From Heterocephalus glaber (lineage: Eukaryota; Chordata; Mammalia; Rodentia; Bathyergidae): DNA of 64,000 nucleotides. Each line of letters begins with the position of its first letter. The first letter of the stretch is position 1. The translations under genes and the position numbers were made by a program. The stretch covers positions 677,158 to 741,157 of the forward strand of contig NW_004624866.1 of assembly GCF_000247695.1 (NCBI RefSeq), read 5' to 3'. The notes under the pieces were generated by a model that searched no databases, was not told the DNA's origin, and worked only from the letters and a program-made list of their open reading frames with translations. Below, piece after piece: positions 43,401 through 55,670 of the stretch.

Positions 43401-44780
43401 TCCCTGCTGTAATTTTCAGTCATGAAAGTTTTTCAGAATTTTTTCCTTATTTCTACTGTGGCTTTCATTTTTTCTTATTAACAGCCAGATTAATTACTGT
43501 TAACAATGTGGTACTCTTAATAAGAAGTAAAACCCTTTTCCTTTCTAATCCTTATATAGGATGGAATTTGACAAAAGTGATTTATTTTGAATAGACTGAT
43601 TTTTTTCACATTAAGTATTTATAAATGTTCAGAAGGCACTTAAATTTCATTTCATTGAGTGAATGGTACAATAGGGTGTTGGGATGATTAGCCCGCCTTT
43701 ACCAACTCTGTAAAGCAACTGTTACTTAGGTGACATGTTTCCCTGACTTTGTTTTTTTGGTCCTTACCCAGACAATTACCAACTTTCCAGTTTTCTGTGG
43801 ATATGAAGATTTACTCCTAGTCATCAGTGGGACCCCATGAAGTCAGCCAGAAAGCCTATGTCCAACTTATGTACCTTTGCAAATGTGTCTGTATTTGGAA
43901 TGTATATGAATAATAGATTATGCTTAGCTTTCATTAAACATATATGGAGCGTCTACTGTCTGTCAGGCACTGTATTAGGATGAAAAACAAGGATGGTCCC
44001 CGTAACTTATTGTGAAGTGATTTTTAAATTGTATCCACAGTATATTGGTCATATCTATATTTTGGTTTACCTAAATACACTTTTTATTGACTAAATAGGT
44101 GGGGAAAGTGTATGTTTGAGAAGGATATTGCTGTATTTTATTAAAATAGAAAAATATAAAGAAAAAAATTTCATTTAATACTGTATTCTGGGCATTTCTA
44201 TTCTTTATATAGTTCACTAATTTTAGACTATGAAAATAGTTGTGGCTACCATTGCTGGAATTTTACTGTGCTAACCATAATTCTTTTGAAGATGATCCAC
44301 ACACTGCATTAAATTTTTTTCAAAAAAAAACCCCTCCAAACTTTATTTTTTTATGAAAGTAACTTTGTTCTGTCTATATTTCATGTAATAGGTTATGTTT
44401 TATGGTTTATTAAAAACATTGTACATTTCCATTTTGAGGTTTTAGGTATTTTCTACCATATTTTAAGCAAATCTAACACCATAATTTAATTCTTGTCCAA
44501 TAATTAGCATGTACTTTTTAGTAGTTTTTAGTTTTTAGTATGTAGGAGGTACACTTCCAAATTCTCGTAAGAAACTTTGCCATTTTGTTTCTAAAACTAT
44601 TATAGAATTTAATCCTCATTCTGTTATGTTGCTTCTATAATATTAGTAAAGTGAGTTAGAATTTTCTTAGTCCATGGGTATTTCAAACACAAAGAATCCT
44701 GTCTCAGTTTCTGTCATAGCTTTCATATGTAATGGAAAAGTAGATTAGAAATACTGCTATGTTCACTTTTCCCTCAATAT
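40466..44780. other. MBD5 intron 1, proximal unique sequence
   Basis: About 4.3 kb with few repeats: a short TCTG/CA-type run at 41790-41850 and MIR-like traces at 42700-42880. No exon, RNA gene or young SINE was recognised. The low repeat content next to the promoter could reflect regulatory constraint, which is inference. Confidence 0.5.
42700..42880 (+). repeat. MIR-like element, decayed
   Basis: GAGTAGGTGGCTGAGAAGTT, then ACAGAACTCAGGTCTCTTAA, follows the MIR tail order (…tagtaagtggcagagc…) only loosely. Confidence 0.4.
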
Positions 44781-44781
44781 G

Positions 44782-45160
44782 TACAAGGTGTGATAAAATT
44801 CAGTGAATGGTTAAATTTTTAAAAATTTATTACAATAAAAGACACATTGCTATTAATCCTCCTCACAATACTCCCCTTCACTCTGAACACACTTACCCAT
44901 CATTTTGCCACTTTCTGAAGCAGTTCTGGAAATCCTCTTTCCTGAGTGTCTTTAGTTGTGCTATCTTGGCTGCCTCCATGTTCTCAGTTAATTCAAATCA
45001 TGTACCTTTCATGGTCATTCATGAAAAAGGACTTCCAGAACTTCTTGAGAAAGTAGTAAGAATGATGGGATATGTGAAAGGAAATATTTTGAGGAGGGTT
45101 AATGTCTTTTACTATAATGAGTTTTGAAAATTTAAATATTCAGTGTATATTTCAGTCATA
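44782..45160. mobile_element. Inverted-duplicated mariner 3' ends (MITE-like)
   Basis: The left arm (44797-44975) is the reverse complement of mariner-like C-terminal sequence plus end. The right arm (45015-45150) carries the same module forward. Matching blocks are TCAGTGAATGGTTAAATTTT at left against CACTGAATATTTAAATTTTC read from the right, then AATAAAAGACA / AGTAAAAGACA and CCTCCTCACAATA / CCTCCTCAAAATA. The right arm translates as GLPELLEKVVRMMGYVKGN-like sequence, resembling the end of mariner transposases. The 106-codon open frame here is a by-product. Confidence 0.55.
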
Positions 45161-45870
45161 TAAGCATGTTTTAGAGTAATGTTGATACAGCAGCTTGGAA
45201 AGGTAGACTTCTGAATGGTAAATTCAGATCTCTTTCACATTCATTCTTAATTTCCATTTTAGTAGTAATTATAGTTATCACTTATTTTAAGTGTTTGGCA
45301 CTGTGATAAATATATACGTTTCAGCCAGTCATTCCTTCCAGTGCTCTTTGTGAACTTTGCATTGTTGTCCTTATGTGACAAATGAGAAAATCAGTTACCA
45401 ACCAAAGAACACTTCATCACTATCCAACAGAGTACTCTATCACGTATCTATGACACTTTCTAGTTTAGAACACAATCACAGTAAAAATTTTTGTCATTTG
45501 TACTCTGGAAAGCATTAGTAAAATCATGACCCTCATAGCCATTGACAGAGTAATAGAAATTTCTAAAGACGTTTGAGGACAGAAAACTAAACAAAAAACT
45601 CAGTTCTTTATAAGGAACAGAGATACAGACCAATGTGCAACTTAAGATGGACATAAATGCAGTTTTTTTCTTTGTATTGCAAATTTGGGCCTTCTTTCTA
45701 TTGAACTTCCTTTAATGTGTATTGAACTACATTTAGTAGCATTTTCTCACATGAAGTTTAGAGGTTCCAACAGTATGTGACACTATGAAAATGTACTAAA
45801 AAAATTTTATTTAAATGTGTTGATAGTAGAATACATCTAAACAAATGGGAATTTATATTATCTATTGCTT
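45161..45870. other. MBD5 intron stretch with MIR trace
   Basis: At 45285-45420 a MIR-like segment (AAGTGTTTGGCACTGTGATA, then ATGTGACAAATGAGAAAATC). The rest was not recognised. Confidence 0.45.
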
Positions 45871-45875
45871 TGGTG

Positions 45876-45876
45876 C

Positions 45877-45933
<57 letters not shown>

Positions 45934-45945
45934 AATATATATATG
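45876..45945. repeat. Compound (TA)n(CA)n(TA)n microsatellite
   Basis: A TA run of about 11 units, a CA run of about 12 units, then TA-rich sequence up to ATATATGTACCC. AT-rich ends make it partly self-complementary. Confidence 0.95.
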
Positions 45946-46362
45946 TACCCATTATCTTCTGAACTCATAACATTTTCCTAATTATATTTCACATATAAGA
46001 TTAAGTCAATGAATTTTTCAGTATTAAAGTCAGAAGTATTTTTAGTATAAGAATGGACAACTTTGAATTCTCTAAGTACCTAAATTATTTAATAGTTGTT
46101 TTTTAGAACGGAACTGAATTAAAATATTTTCAGTGTAAGCTAACCAGCATTATTTTTCACATTTTCCTTTTAAGAAAAGAAGAGCAATTTATATTTTTTC
46201 TTTTCTTAATTATCTTTCATGTCCATCCTAAGTAAATGCACATTTTTATACTGTTTGCTTATCTTGGCTCTATCATCTTATAAGCATTATGCCAGTGCAG
46301 TTTGAACTAGAGTTTGGAAACATTTAAAAAACATTTAAAAATGCTAAAGGAAGCAGGAACCA
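45946..46362. other. AT-rich intronic stretch
   Basis: Nothing was recognised. Confidence 0.4.
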
Positions 46363-46548
46363 GGACATGGTGATGACCACCTGTAAACCCAGTACTCTGG
46401 GAAGCTGAGGCAGGAGAATTGCAAGTTCTAGCCCAGCCTGAGCGACTTAGTGACTTAGATAGACTCGGTATCAAAATAAAAGTAAGGGCTAAGGATGTAG
46501 TGCAAAGACCCTAGGTTCAATCCCCAGAACACCGCCCCCCCAAAAAAG
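46363..46548 (+). repeat. Composite B1-ID SINE
   Basis: ACCAGGACATGGTGATGACC, CTGGGAAGCTGAGGCAGGAG, then GGGCTAAGGATGTAGTGCAA and CCCTAGGTTCAATCCCCAGA. Confidence 0.8.
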
Positions 46549-47183
46549 CTAAAGGAATGTTCTGTATCATATGTTGTTACAATTCAGAAAGAGAAGTTTT
46601 TTTACAAATGGTTCCTGGCTTATAAGAGCAATAAATTATCAGTAGACTAGAATAAATCTGTAGTCCTAAAATTTATTTAATTTTCTTAAGTAACTTGAAA
46701 ATAATTCAGTTAAAAGTAAAGATTCTAACTCTAAAGTGTTTTCTGTTTAAGATATTTCTATATCATGTGATGTCTAAGAAGTTGTAATAACTTAGTATAA
46801 CTCTTCAAAGAAAAAAGGTAAAATACAGGTTTATACATATTAAGGTATATATTCTAGCTGGACATAATGGGAAATTGTCAATTTGATACTGAACCTAATG
46901 TAAAGCTTATATACTTCATTCAGAGTTGGCTGTGACAATTTTGAATTATTTCAGTTGACCTATATAATCTTTTCTTAGAGAATTTGTAATTAAATTCTGT
47001 ATCAAGTATATTATTAGAATATATTGTTTTAAAGGATGAAAATGAGTTATGTAAATCAATTTCAACTTGAAATGGTAAAATAATTTTCTACATAGATACT
47101 GTACCAAGTTCTTTGCCAAGCAATCAGGATTCCAGCAATGAGACAAAATTCTTGTTTCATGCTTGTATTAAAACTTACATTCT
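46549..47183. other. AT-rich intronic stretch
   Basis: A possible L2-like fragment at 47085-47150 (GATACTGTACCAAGTTCTTT). Nothing else was recognised. Confidence 0.4.
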
Positions 47184-47375
47184 AAATGGATGCAATGGCC
47201 TATGCTTGTAATCCCATCTACTTATCTCAGGAGACTAAAACAAGAAGGATCACAAGTTTAAGGGCAGCCTGTGCAACTTAGTGAGCCTCTATTTTAAAAT
47301 AAGAGATAAAAATGGCTGAGTATATAGCTAAGTAGCTGAGTACCCTTGGGTTTAATGCCCAGTGCTGAAAAAAAA
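47184..47375 (+). repeat. Composite B1-ID SINE, old
   Basis: AATGGCCTATGCTTGTAATC, AGACTAAAACAAGAAGGATC, then AATGGCTGAGTATATAGCTA and GGGTTTAATGCCCAGTGCTG. Confidence 0.7.
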
Positions 47376-50300
47376 GATTCCATTTTTATGCTTTTTTTTT
47401 TAACTGAATGTATCTCTGTTTAAACTTTCTTAAGAATGATTGAGTGCTAAATTATATTTAGGTTTATCCTTGCAGTCACAGCTATTGTTCTTTATAAACA
47501 CGAGTCCAGAAATGTCTACTAATTTGTTGGCCATTAATTAATCCATACATACTTAGGTTGTAGAAATCACAAATGTTGGGAGATGGAGGTATTTCACATT
47601 CTACAAATTAAAATGCTGATTTTTAAATAACTTGCTTTCTTGGAATATAGTGATCTCAACAACAGCTACTATGTGAAAAAAGTTCTTTTGTTTATTTGAG
47701 AAATGTGAAGCTTTTCATTAATAGGTTATTAAATGACATTAAAACATTTAGAAAATCAAATCCATGATTTTCTAATGATAGGAATTTTGAAGCTATTATT
47801 TTAGTATTTTTCCAAGATAATTTTTCTTCCACATTTATCACACTGGAGTTTATGCTGAAGGTTTTTTGGCCATTTTAGAGACTGTAATCTAGTTAAAAGG
47901 TTTGTTTATGCTTTGCATCTCTGTCCTGCTGATGGTATTAGAATGCAGGCAAGAGCCAGACATCTAACAGTTTATAACATTAAACTTCAATTAACGCTAC
48001 TAGATGTCTGAAAGCTCATACCAGCTAGAAATATCACTCACAACAATGTTAGTGATTTTGTGTAGCCATGGGCTTTCCTAACTCTTACTGCTACTTAAGA
48101 AAAATTTTGTGAGGTGTTAACGTTGAATTATTTCATATTATAAAATGAAGCTTATTTTTTCCTAGAAGTAATATATTTTTAATTTTTATGTTTTATATTT
48201 ACATGTTTGCAGTACATAACATTTACAGGAGAATGGTACATGTGCTTAATACATCTCAATTCTTTTCCATCATCTTCATCTCCCATCCCTTTTTCCTCCA
48301 TCTTTGGTACCATATTAATAATTATTTTTGATAATGATATCTAGTTTAGTTGTTTTTAAAAGTAATACATTCATAGTAGATGTTACTTTTTTGCTCAGTT
48401 GATTTGAGTTCCTTTTGGAGACTATAACAATATGTTGCCTATTAGAAAATAAAACAAGTGGTCACATTATTCCTGTGTTCTTGTGTGTATGAAACAGCCT
48501 AGGCCTACAATACAAATTTTAATTAAATTTTAGGTTGTTTTCCTGAGCTACTACTATTGCTGTTAATGGTTTCTGTGTGTTACATATGTTGGTAACCTGT
48601 TTCAGAAGTTTTTATTTTTTTCTTTTTAACTTAAGAATTCTTTAAGAAAATTTCTTCAGCTGCCTCTCTGTTTTTGTACAGTTTCCCTAGCCCATTTGGA
48701 AAATGGCTTCAGTTGTATGATTAGTTTTTCTTATGGTAGGGAAATTTGTTTTATACATCTTTGTTTTCAAAAAACTGAATTTTAGTTTTTGTAATTTTAG
48801 ACCTTGATTAACAAGATATTATGCATTTTTTATGTGTAAACACTTTTTATTGGTTTAAATTTATGGTAGGTTTAAATATCATTTAGGCAGGATGAAAAAT
48901 ATTAAATTGAATGAATTGATGGCAAAATCCCTCACAAAATATGGAAATGGAAAGATAGGCATGACTCGTTTACTTAGGCACTGAAAGAAACAATCTACTT
49001 ACCTTGAAATAGCAAGATAGAAATTTAGAAAACGAGTGAATTCTGAAAGTAAGAACTAAAAATAACTATGCAGAATTTAGAATTACAGGTGAAATACTTG
49101 GACAGATTTCTAAAATAAGCTAAACTGAAAAGGAAGTCTCAAAATAATATGCATGGTATGATCCTATTTATGTAAAAATACATGTATAGAATATTGGTAA
49201 TGTTTAAGAATGTGTCACACAGGTATATAATACACATTTTATAACATATAGACTATATACATAAAGCACACATCATATAAATACATTAAGCAGCTGTCTG
49301 AAAGATATAAACCAAATTACATCTTTTGTGTATAGAACATGTATATGTGGGATGCTGGAAGGTTGAAGAACTCAATGTTATTTCAGCATTACATGGTTTT
49401 ATTTTTAACAAGCTTATATTCATTTAGTAATTTTGTAGTGGAGAAATACGCTTATGTGTTAAAGAAATGATAAAAAAAATGACCCAGGAAAATTGCAATG
49501 TTGGCCAAATAGTCACATGAGTATATCTCTTCCATACCTTGTAGAAAATTTAGTGTTTTCTAACAAGCATCATAGGTTGGTACGGGAAAAAAGCTTGTCC
49601 AACTGATCTAGTTTTATCTAAGAGGTTGAAAATAAGGGATATAATCTATACTGATTTTTAAATATTAAGATCCACCTTAGTGAAAAATCGATTTCTCACT
49701 ATCCTGGGAAAGTATAAACTGGGCTGCTGCTGATGGCAAAGGATACCAGTTATAAAGTTGTAGACAGTTTTAGTCAGAGGCCAGATAGAATACATAGGCC
49801 TAAGATATATATTCTTTTATTATTCAATCAATGATCCATATTATTACATGTTCACTCATAATACAGTTGACATAGTCATTGAACAATTCTGTAATGTTTT
49901 CTGTATTCAGCTACTGACTGGTTTGAGTGCAGGGAAAAAGTGAAATACAGGATTTGAAGACTGAACACTTAGAGTTCAAAAGTGATCAGACATATATTTG
50001 AAATAATTTGGGAAACTTTATAAAATAAAACTGAGCTGAATATGTAAATATGCTTAGTAAAAGAGCTGTTAGGATTTTGTAGAGATAATGTTGTTTTGGG
50101 GGGAAGACATGAGTTAATCAGGTTTAAGTAGGGAAGTACTAGGTTGTTACAGAAGAGGATGATTCAGGTAGAAACAAAACTTCCAATGGGGTGAAGAGAT
50201 TGGTAAGCTTATTTTTATTTGAATACCAAGTTTAAAATTCAAGATTACCTGGTAAATTAGGGAAAAGTTTAAAAATAATGACTCTTCAAATTTATGTTTT

Positions 50301-51429
50301 TGAATGCTTATTTTCCAGAATGTAGATCAGAAAAAGAAAAAAATGGGGGGGAGTACCTTGCACAAAAATTAGGGAACTGAATAGCTCTTTGCAATTATGA
50401 TTAGAAAATCTATTGGAGTCTGAAGTATGTATATTCAGATATGAGTTGGAAATGAAACACTAGTTGAAAAGAGCAAAATATGCAAGAATACTGAGGGTTT
50501 TTTCCTGTCATAATTAAAATTCATACCCATGTTTGTCCATGAGACAGTTTGTAAACACTACATAATTAAAAAATATATATATAAATATACACACACACAC
50601 AGAAATACTACAAGTAACGAAAGAATATAGCTTGTTTTCTCCATTTACTTTACAAATCTTGTTTGTATTTCTAGGTAGCCCTATCATGTAAATTACCACC
50701 GCAACTACTCTTACCACCAGGAATTTTTTCTTCTGAAAATAGGCAAATTTAATCATGCTCTATCAAATTTGGCTCTGTATCTTGTTTTTAGCTAAAAAGA
50801 TAGTGATTTTGCTTTTAAAATTATGCAGTTGTCATTGACTCAGTATTTGTTATCTCTTCTTAAAATGATTTGCTAGTATCTTCAACAAATACATGGTGAT
50901 ACCTATTATGTGCTCACTGGGATCATAAACATATATCTTGGTGTTCTAGAACTTATATGTTAGAGACAGAGAACAATATTAATCTAGCAATCACACAAAT
51001 AAATACAAAATTTGAACTTTTCAATTGCTATAGGGAGGCACCTGACACTTAGCTTTAAGAAAAAGAATTTGACCAATCAGTGGGATCTAAAAAGGGACAC
51101 TTTTTTGAGGAAGTGTTCATTTAGCGGAGACCTCCATGAATAAGTGAACTTGATAAAGATGTAGAAAGAGTGTCTTGAGAAGGAGCATTGTGTATAAAGA
51201 TCCTGGGAAGAGGGGGAGAGTAGTGCCCAAAATTTTAAAAAAAGATCAGCTTGGAAGAAGCTTAGAGAAAGAAAGGTTGCATGATGAAGTGATGCTGGAG
51301 AGTTAGATAGGAGCCTTATGATTAATATTTAAACTTAGACTAAAAGTCTTTATGCTCAGTGGAAAAACTTACTAATTATAGCAGGATTGTGTTGTATGAG
51401 ATAATTGTTATTCCAGTCTAAAATTCATA
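47376..51429. other. MBD5 intron 1, mostly unrecognised
   Basis: About 4 kb of AT-rich sequence. It contains a perfect 10-bp inverted repeat at 47957-47966 and 48001-48010. A reverse fragment resembling an L1-type 3' end is possible at 48180-48320. An AT/CA microsatellite lies at 50567-50602, and an L2-like segment at 50880-51000. No exon was recognised. Confidence 0.45.
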
Positions 51430-51650
51430 ATGCAGTTAGATGTGGTGGGCCAAGTGTGTAATCCCAGCACTCTGAGAGGATGAGGTAGAGCTTAAGTTCA
51501 AATCCATCCTAGGCAACTTAGTGACTTGGCAAGACCTTGTCTCAAAATTAAAAAAAAATAAAAAGGGGCCTAGGGATGTAGCTCAGTATAAAGTCCCATG
51601 GCTCAATCCCCAGTACCACAACAATAAACCAAGAAACAAATAAATAAAAC
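51430..51650 (+). repeat. Composite B1-ID SINE
   Basis: TGGTGGGCCAAGTGTGTAAT, CCCAGCACTCTGAGAGGATG, then GGGCCTAGGGATGTAGCTCA and GGCTCAATCCCCAGTACCAC. Confidence 0.85.
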
Positions 51651-51803
51651 TCATGCTGCTTTTTCACATAGAATCATGGTTACAGCGTCAGGTCTCAAAA
51701 ATTCCTTATAACACTGATAACATTAGAAACTAGTGAATATAGCATAGTGTCCTAAATAGAACCAGGCAGAAGATAAAAAACAGGATTAAAAACAATGTCT
51801 GTA

Positions 51804-51947
51804 AGGGTGGAGGGGGGTGAAGGGCACATAGGTAATGGGGAAAAAGTAAGAACCAAGATACATCATGTACAGGTACAAACACCCAATGATAAATGTAAAT
51901 GAATTATATACCTAAAATGTACCAATAAAGGAACTTAAGAAAAAAAT
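51804..51947 (+). repeat. Very short L1 3' end insertion
   Basis: GGGTGGAGGGGGGTGAAGGG, AAGAACCAAGATACATCATG, AATGTACCAATAAAGGAA and an A-tail. Flanked by AATGTCTGTA at 51794-51803 and 51948-51957. Only the last 144 bp of the source element was inserted, typical of 5'-truncated L1 retrotransposition. Confidence 0.8.
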
Positions 51948-51959
51948 AATGTCTGTATT

Positions 51960-53419
51960 CAAAAGAGAATGTCCTAATTGTGATTGGCTAAGCTGTGAAT
52001 AATGAAGAAAAAGAAAAAGCCTACTTCAAATATACTACTAGGCTGGTATAAGAGAGATCTTAACAGATGATGCCAAGGGACACAATCCGTTGCACAACTT
52101 GAGAAGACCCGTCGCTGGCACCTAAATATAAGACAATGTAATATCGGGAGCAAATTACGGGAAAGAAATAGTAGAAGACATAACATTCAAAAATCTACTG
52201 TATGTTTATTTCAGCTATCAGAAGGATTTTATACATTATTTTATGTATTGGTAAGAAAAGTAGAGTTACAAATTAAGAGCAATATAGAGTTAACTTTATT
52301 TTGGTTAGGATAAGTCATGTAGTCAGAAGTGATTATAAATTACTAAACTACATTAACCATTTCAGGCCAGGGTATGACCTTTGCATTTATTGGTGTATCT
52401 CACTTGGGGTAGTACTTTTAAAGATGAAGTTCAATGTAGTTTTAATCTTATTTTCCATTAACATAACATATGTTATCTTTATTTTCTATTCTTAAATTTT
52501 AAGCCTCTTTGACTACTAGTCTGTGTTAAGCATTTAACAGTTTCATTAGGTTAAGAAATGTGAGGAATATTATGAGCATTATAAAAATAATGGATTAAGT
52601 TACTTTTGTTAATTACAAAATATCACGAAGACATATTAAATTGTAAGAGGGAAATTACACACAAGCATTCATTTGATAGAATGAATCACATTACTGTTTG
52701 TTGATGAATTTGCATCAGTTTGAAGACTGAATATCCTTCTCAGGGAATCTTGATCCTAACATTGTGACATTATGAGATATGGTAGCTCTTGCTTCTTAAA
52801 ACAGTTTAACATCTAAAACTGGAACTACAAAATTTGAGTTTGGTACTTATTTGTTTAGTGCTTACTTATTTACTTATAGAGTATTCTAAATAAGAGAATA
52901 TTACTATCATTGATTCTTTTTTTATGCAGTTATGTAGCAGGCCACTCAGAATTCATAGTTTATTAGAATGTTTAAAAAGGAAGTTTACTGAATTTAGTAA
53001 CACTGAGGTGATGGTGTAACTCTTAAATAGAAACTAAGATTCACTTGGGTATTTTTCAGGAATTAATGTATTCCTTCTATTTTAGAGTTTCCTCCTGTCT
53101 TTCTAGCAGAATATTAATTTCAAGGGCCCTCTAGCTTTGTGATATGTATGATAGGTATGATTGCAAAATTTCTTTCATCAAATAAGATTTACTATTATGT
53201 CTATAATTAAAGAGTGGTGGGTAGGATTTTTTTATTGTAGTATCTTTCCAGGGATATCAGTACTAACTCTTCTGAATTTCCAATAATAATCACTAACATT
53301 TATTGAATACTTTGTGCTACTCACTGTTTTTAGAGAGTACACATTTTATAGAGTATTATATTTAAATTTTTAAAAATCAGAAAAGAACAGTATGAGGAAC
53401 ATTTCAGAAAGTATTTCTT
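51960..53419. other. MBD5 intron stretch, nothing recognised
   Basis: AT-rich. Open frames at 51974-52186 and 52301-52495 resemble no known protein. A MIR-like trace lies near 53290. Confidence 0.4.
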
Positions 53420-53511
53420 TTCTTTTCTTTTCTTTTTTGGTATCGGGGATCAAACTCAGGACTTTGAGCTTGCAAGGCAGACAGCGGCACCACTGAGTTA
53501 AATCCCGGGCC
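53420..53511 (-). repeat. tRNA-derived SINE (reverse)
   Basis: (TTTTC)n tail, GGTATCGGGGATCAAACTCA, GCTTGCAAGGCAGACAGCGG, then CACTGAGTTAAATCCCGGGC. The exact duplication TCAGAAAGTATTTCTT lies at 53404-53419 and 53512-53527. Confidence 0.92.
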
Positions 53512-53829
53512 TCAGAAAGTATTTCTTCACATTATTTCCCTGCTTTAAAACAGCCAAAAACTACTCTTAAAAATGTAAGAGTGAGATAAATATTACTTTC
53601 TCTCATTGTATCCGGATAGATTTGGGAAAGAAAGGTCATGAAATTTATTCTTGAAATTAAATGCCAAATTTAGCAGTACGTTTCTATACTCTTCTAACCA
53701 TAGTACTCACTGATGATCAGCAATGACCATAACACTGTTTTATCACTAGAAAAAAACCCTGAGAGCTTTCAGAGACATTCTTTGGTTTAAACACTAGATC
53801 CACTTACTGAGTATGATATTACACTACCT

Positions 53830-53960
53830 TATATGAGCTACTGAGTTTCTGAACTTCAGTTTCATTATCAGTAAAATTAGTGATGCATATCACAGATTTG
53901 TTTTGAGTGTTAAATGTTAGAGTACATACGAATTTCTAGCATGTTGTGGACATTCACTAA
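53830..53960 (-). repeat. MIR SINE (reverse)
   Basis: GAACTTCAGTTTCATTATCA, then TGAGTGTTAAATGTTAGAGT, reads as the reverse of the MIR core and tail. Confidence 0.6.
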
Positions 53961-54084
53961 AATCTGGTTTCCTTTACTTTTCCCTCACTGCTTCTAAAAT
54001 TAATAACAACTATGTTTAAGAATCTTTAAAGTTAGATTATACATTGTGAAATTTTTGGGTTTTCCTCTAAAAAAATAAAGTTAT

Positions 54085-54205
54085 GGCCAGGTGCAGTTGC
54101 CTGTAATCGCAGCACTTGGGAGGTGAGTCAGGAGAACTGCCTTGAGTTCAAGGCCAGCCTGAACTACATAGCTAGTTCCTGTGTCAAAAAAAACAAAAAC
54201 AAAAA
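54085..54205 (+). repeat. B1 SINE
   Basis: GGCCAGGTGCAGTTGCCTGT, AATCGCAGCACTTGGGAGGT, TTCAAGGCCAGCCTGAACTA, A-rich tail. Confidence 0.88.
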
Positions 54206-54474
54206 CTTATATCAGTTATTTTTAAAGCTATTTAAAATTTTTCTGAACTCCTACGGCCAGGGTCCTGATCTAGTTAATCTCTGTCATCTTCATTTTGCTA
54301 ATAAAATGGACATTTATAAATGCTGTAGGACTCAGATTGCCGAGAAATCAGAGTGGTCACACCTAATGTAAATATTATATACTTAGCTTATATTGTTTTT
54401 GGTGATTATTAAGTAAGCAAATATGTAAATCTGATTTCTTTCTAACTTTTATATTCAATATGCAATATTGCAAA

Positions 54475-54640
54475 AAGTCAAAACCATGGACTTTACATCC
54501 AAACTGAGTTCAAATCCCTCCTCCAACCCTTACTAGCTATGTAATATTCTATACCTGAATCTTATTAGTGAAATGGACTTAATAATTGTGCATGCTTCAA
54601 GGTTACTTAATGAGTTTGGATACATATAATAGCTTTATAC
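54475..54640 (-). repeat. MIR SINE (reverse)
   Basis: AACTGAGTTCAAATCCCTCC, CTTACTAGCTATGTAATATT, CTTATTAGTGAAATGGACTT, TTAATGAGTTTGGATACAT: the reverse MIR order is well kept. Confidence 0.7.
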
Positions 54641-54867
54641 TGTTATACTAAATGATTTTTATGACTTTTATGCTAGATGACATGCAAGTGTTAACTGTTG
54701 TAGTGGTTCTATGTGTTGCCTGTATATTAGTCGTGATATAGAAAAAAATAGTAATTAGTATGTCCTGGCAAGTCTCTAACTTTGTAATTTTTCATTTGGC
54801 AGAATAAAACAAATGTAGTTTATTTCCTCAAAAGATGTCAAAGTTTTATGAAAAAGTAAAAAAAAAA

Positions 54868-54955
54868 GGAAGGGGGGATGTAGCTCAGTGGCGCCGTGCC
54901 TTCCTGGCAAGCTCAAGGTCCTGAGTTTGATCCCCGATACCAAAAAAAAAAAAAC
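54868..54955 (+). repeat. tRNA-derived SINE
   Basis: GGAAGGGGGGATGTAGCTCA, GGCGCCGTGCCTTCCTGGCA, CCTGAGTTTGATCCCCGATA, A-tail. Confidence 0.88.
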
Positions 54956-55113
54956 CCCACCAAAATGTCAAAATTTTATACAGCATTTTATAGTTGCCAA
55001 ATTCTTTACATTATTTTTTAATGTTTATGGTACATAGTAGGACATAGTAGGGAAAATATCAACATTGTTTCTCATAAAGAAATTGAGACATGCAGAAATG
55101 TTTAGGAACTTTT

Positions 55114-55200
55114 AGCCTTTTTTTTGGTACTGGGGATCGAACTCGGGTCCTTGCATTTGCAAGGAAGGCAGCGAAACCACTGAGCTAAATCCCCGGCCCA
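55114..55200 (-). repeat. tRNA-derived SINE (reverse)
   Basis: T-run, GGTACTGGGGATCGAACTCG, GCGAAACCACTGAGCTAAAT, CCCCGGCC. Duplication GTTTAGGAACT at 55100-55110 and 55202-55212. Confidence 0.9.
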
Positions 55201-55670
55201 CGTTTAGGAACTTCTGAAGTATGACGATAGTGAAGTCCGGAAAAAAATTAAAATTATAATTGAAAATATTTCATATGCCAGAGTGTTTATCCAAGCTATC
55301 TGTACTTTTTATTAAGAATTCAGACAAGTGCATTAGTTGGCAAAATAAAAGTTAAAGTCATATTATTCTGTTCTTCATAACATTTCATTGGCTTGTGTGG
55401 ATGTGTCCTTAATGTTTATTCACTGAAAGATTGCATGAAAACATGTTTTAAATAGGATTAGACCAATTAAAGTCAAATGTTGGCTTGTCTTACCTAGGTT
55501 AGCTTAAGGATATTGAATATCTTTTTGTTGTTGTTTTGCTATCAATTGGCTTTTTCTCCCTGTTTGATGAAATGGGTCAAACACTCCTCTATTTGTAATG
55601 TTATCAGTTCTCTCTCATGCACACGTGCTTGCTTGCACACTCTCTCTCTCTCTGTAGCTATCCTAAACAA

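Noticed and set aside
44807..45127. A 106-residue frame as a novel protein
   Set aside because: It runs through two inverted mariner-like arms; the similarity explains it.
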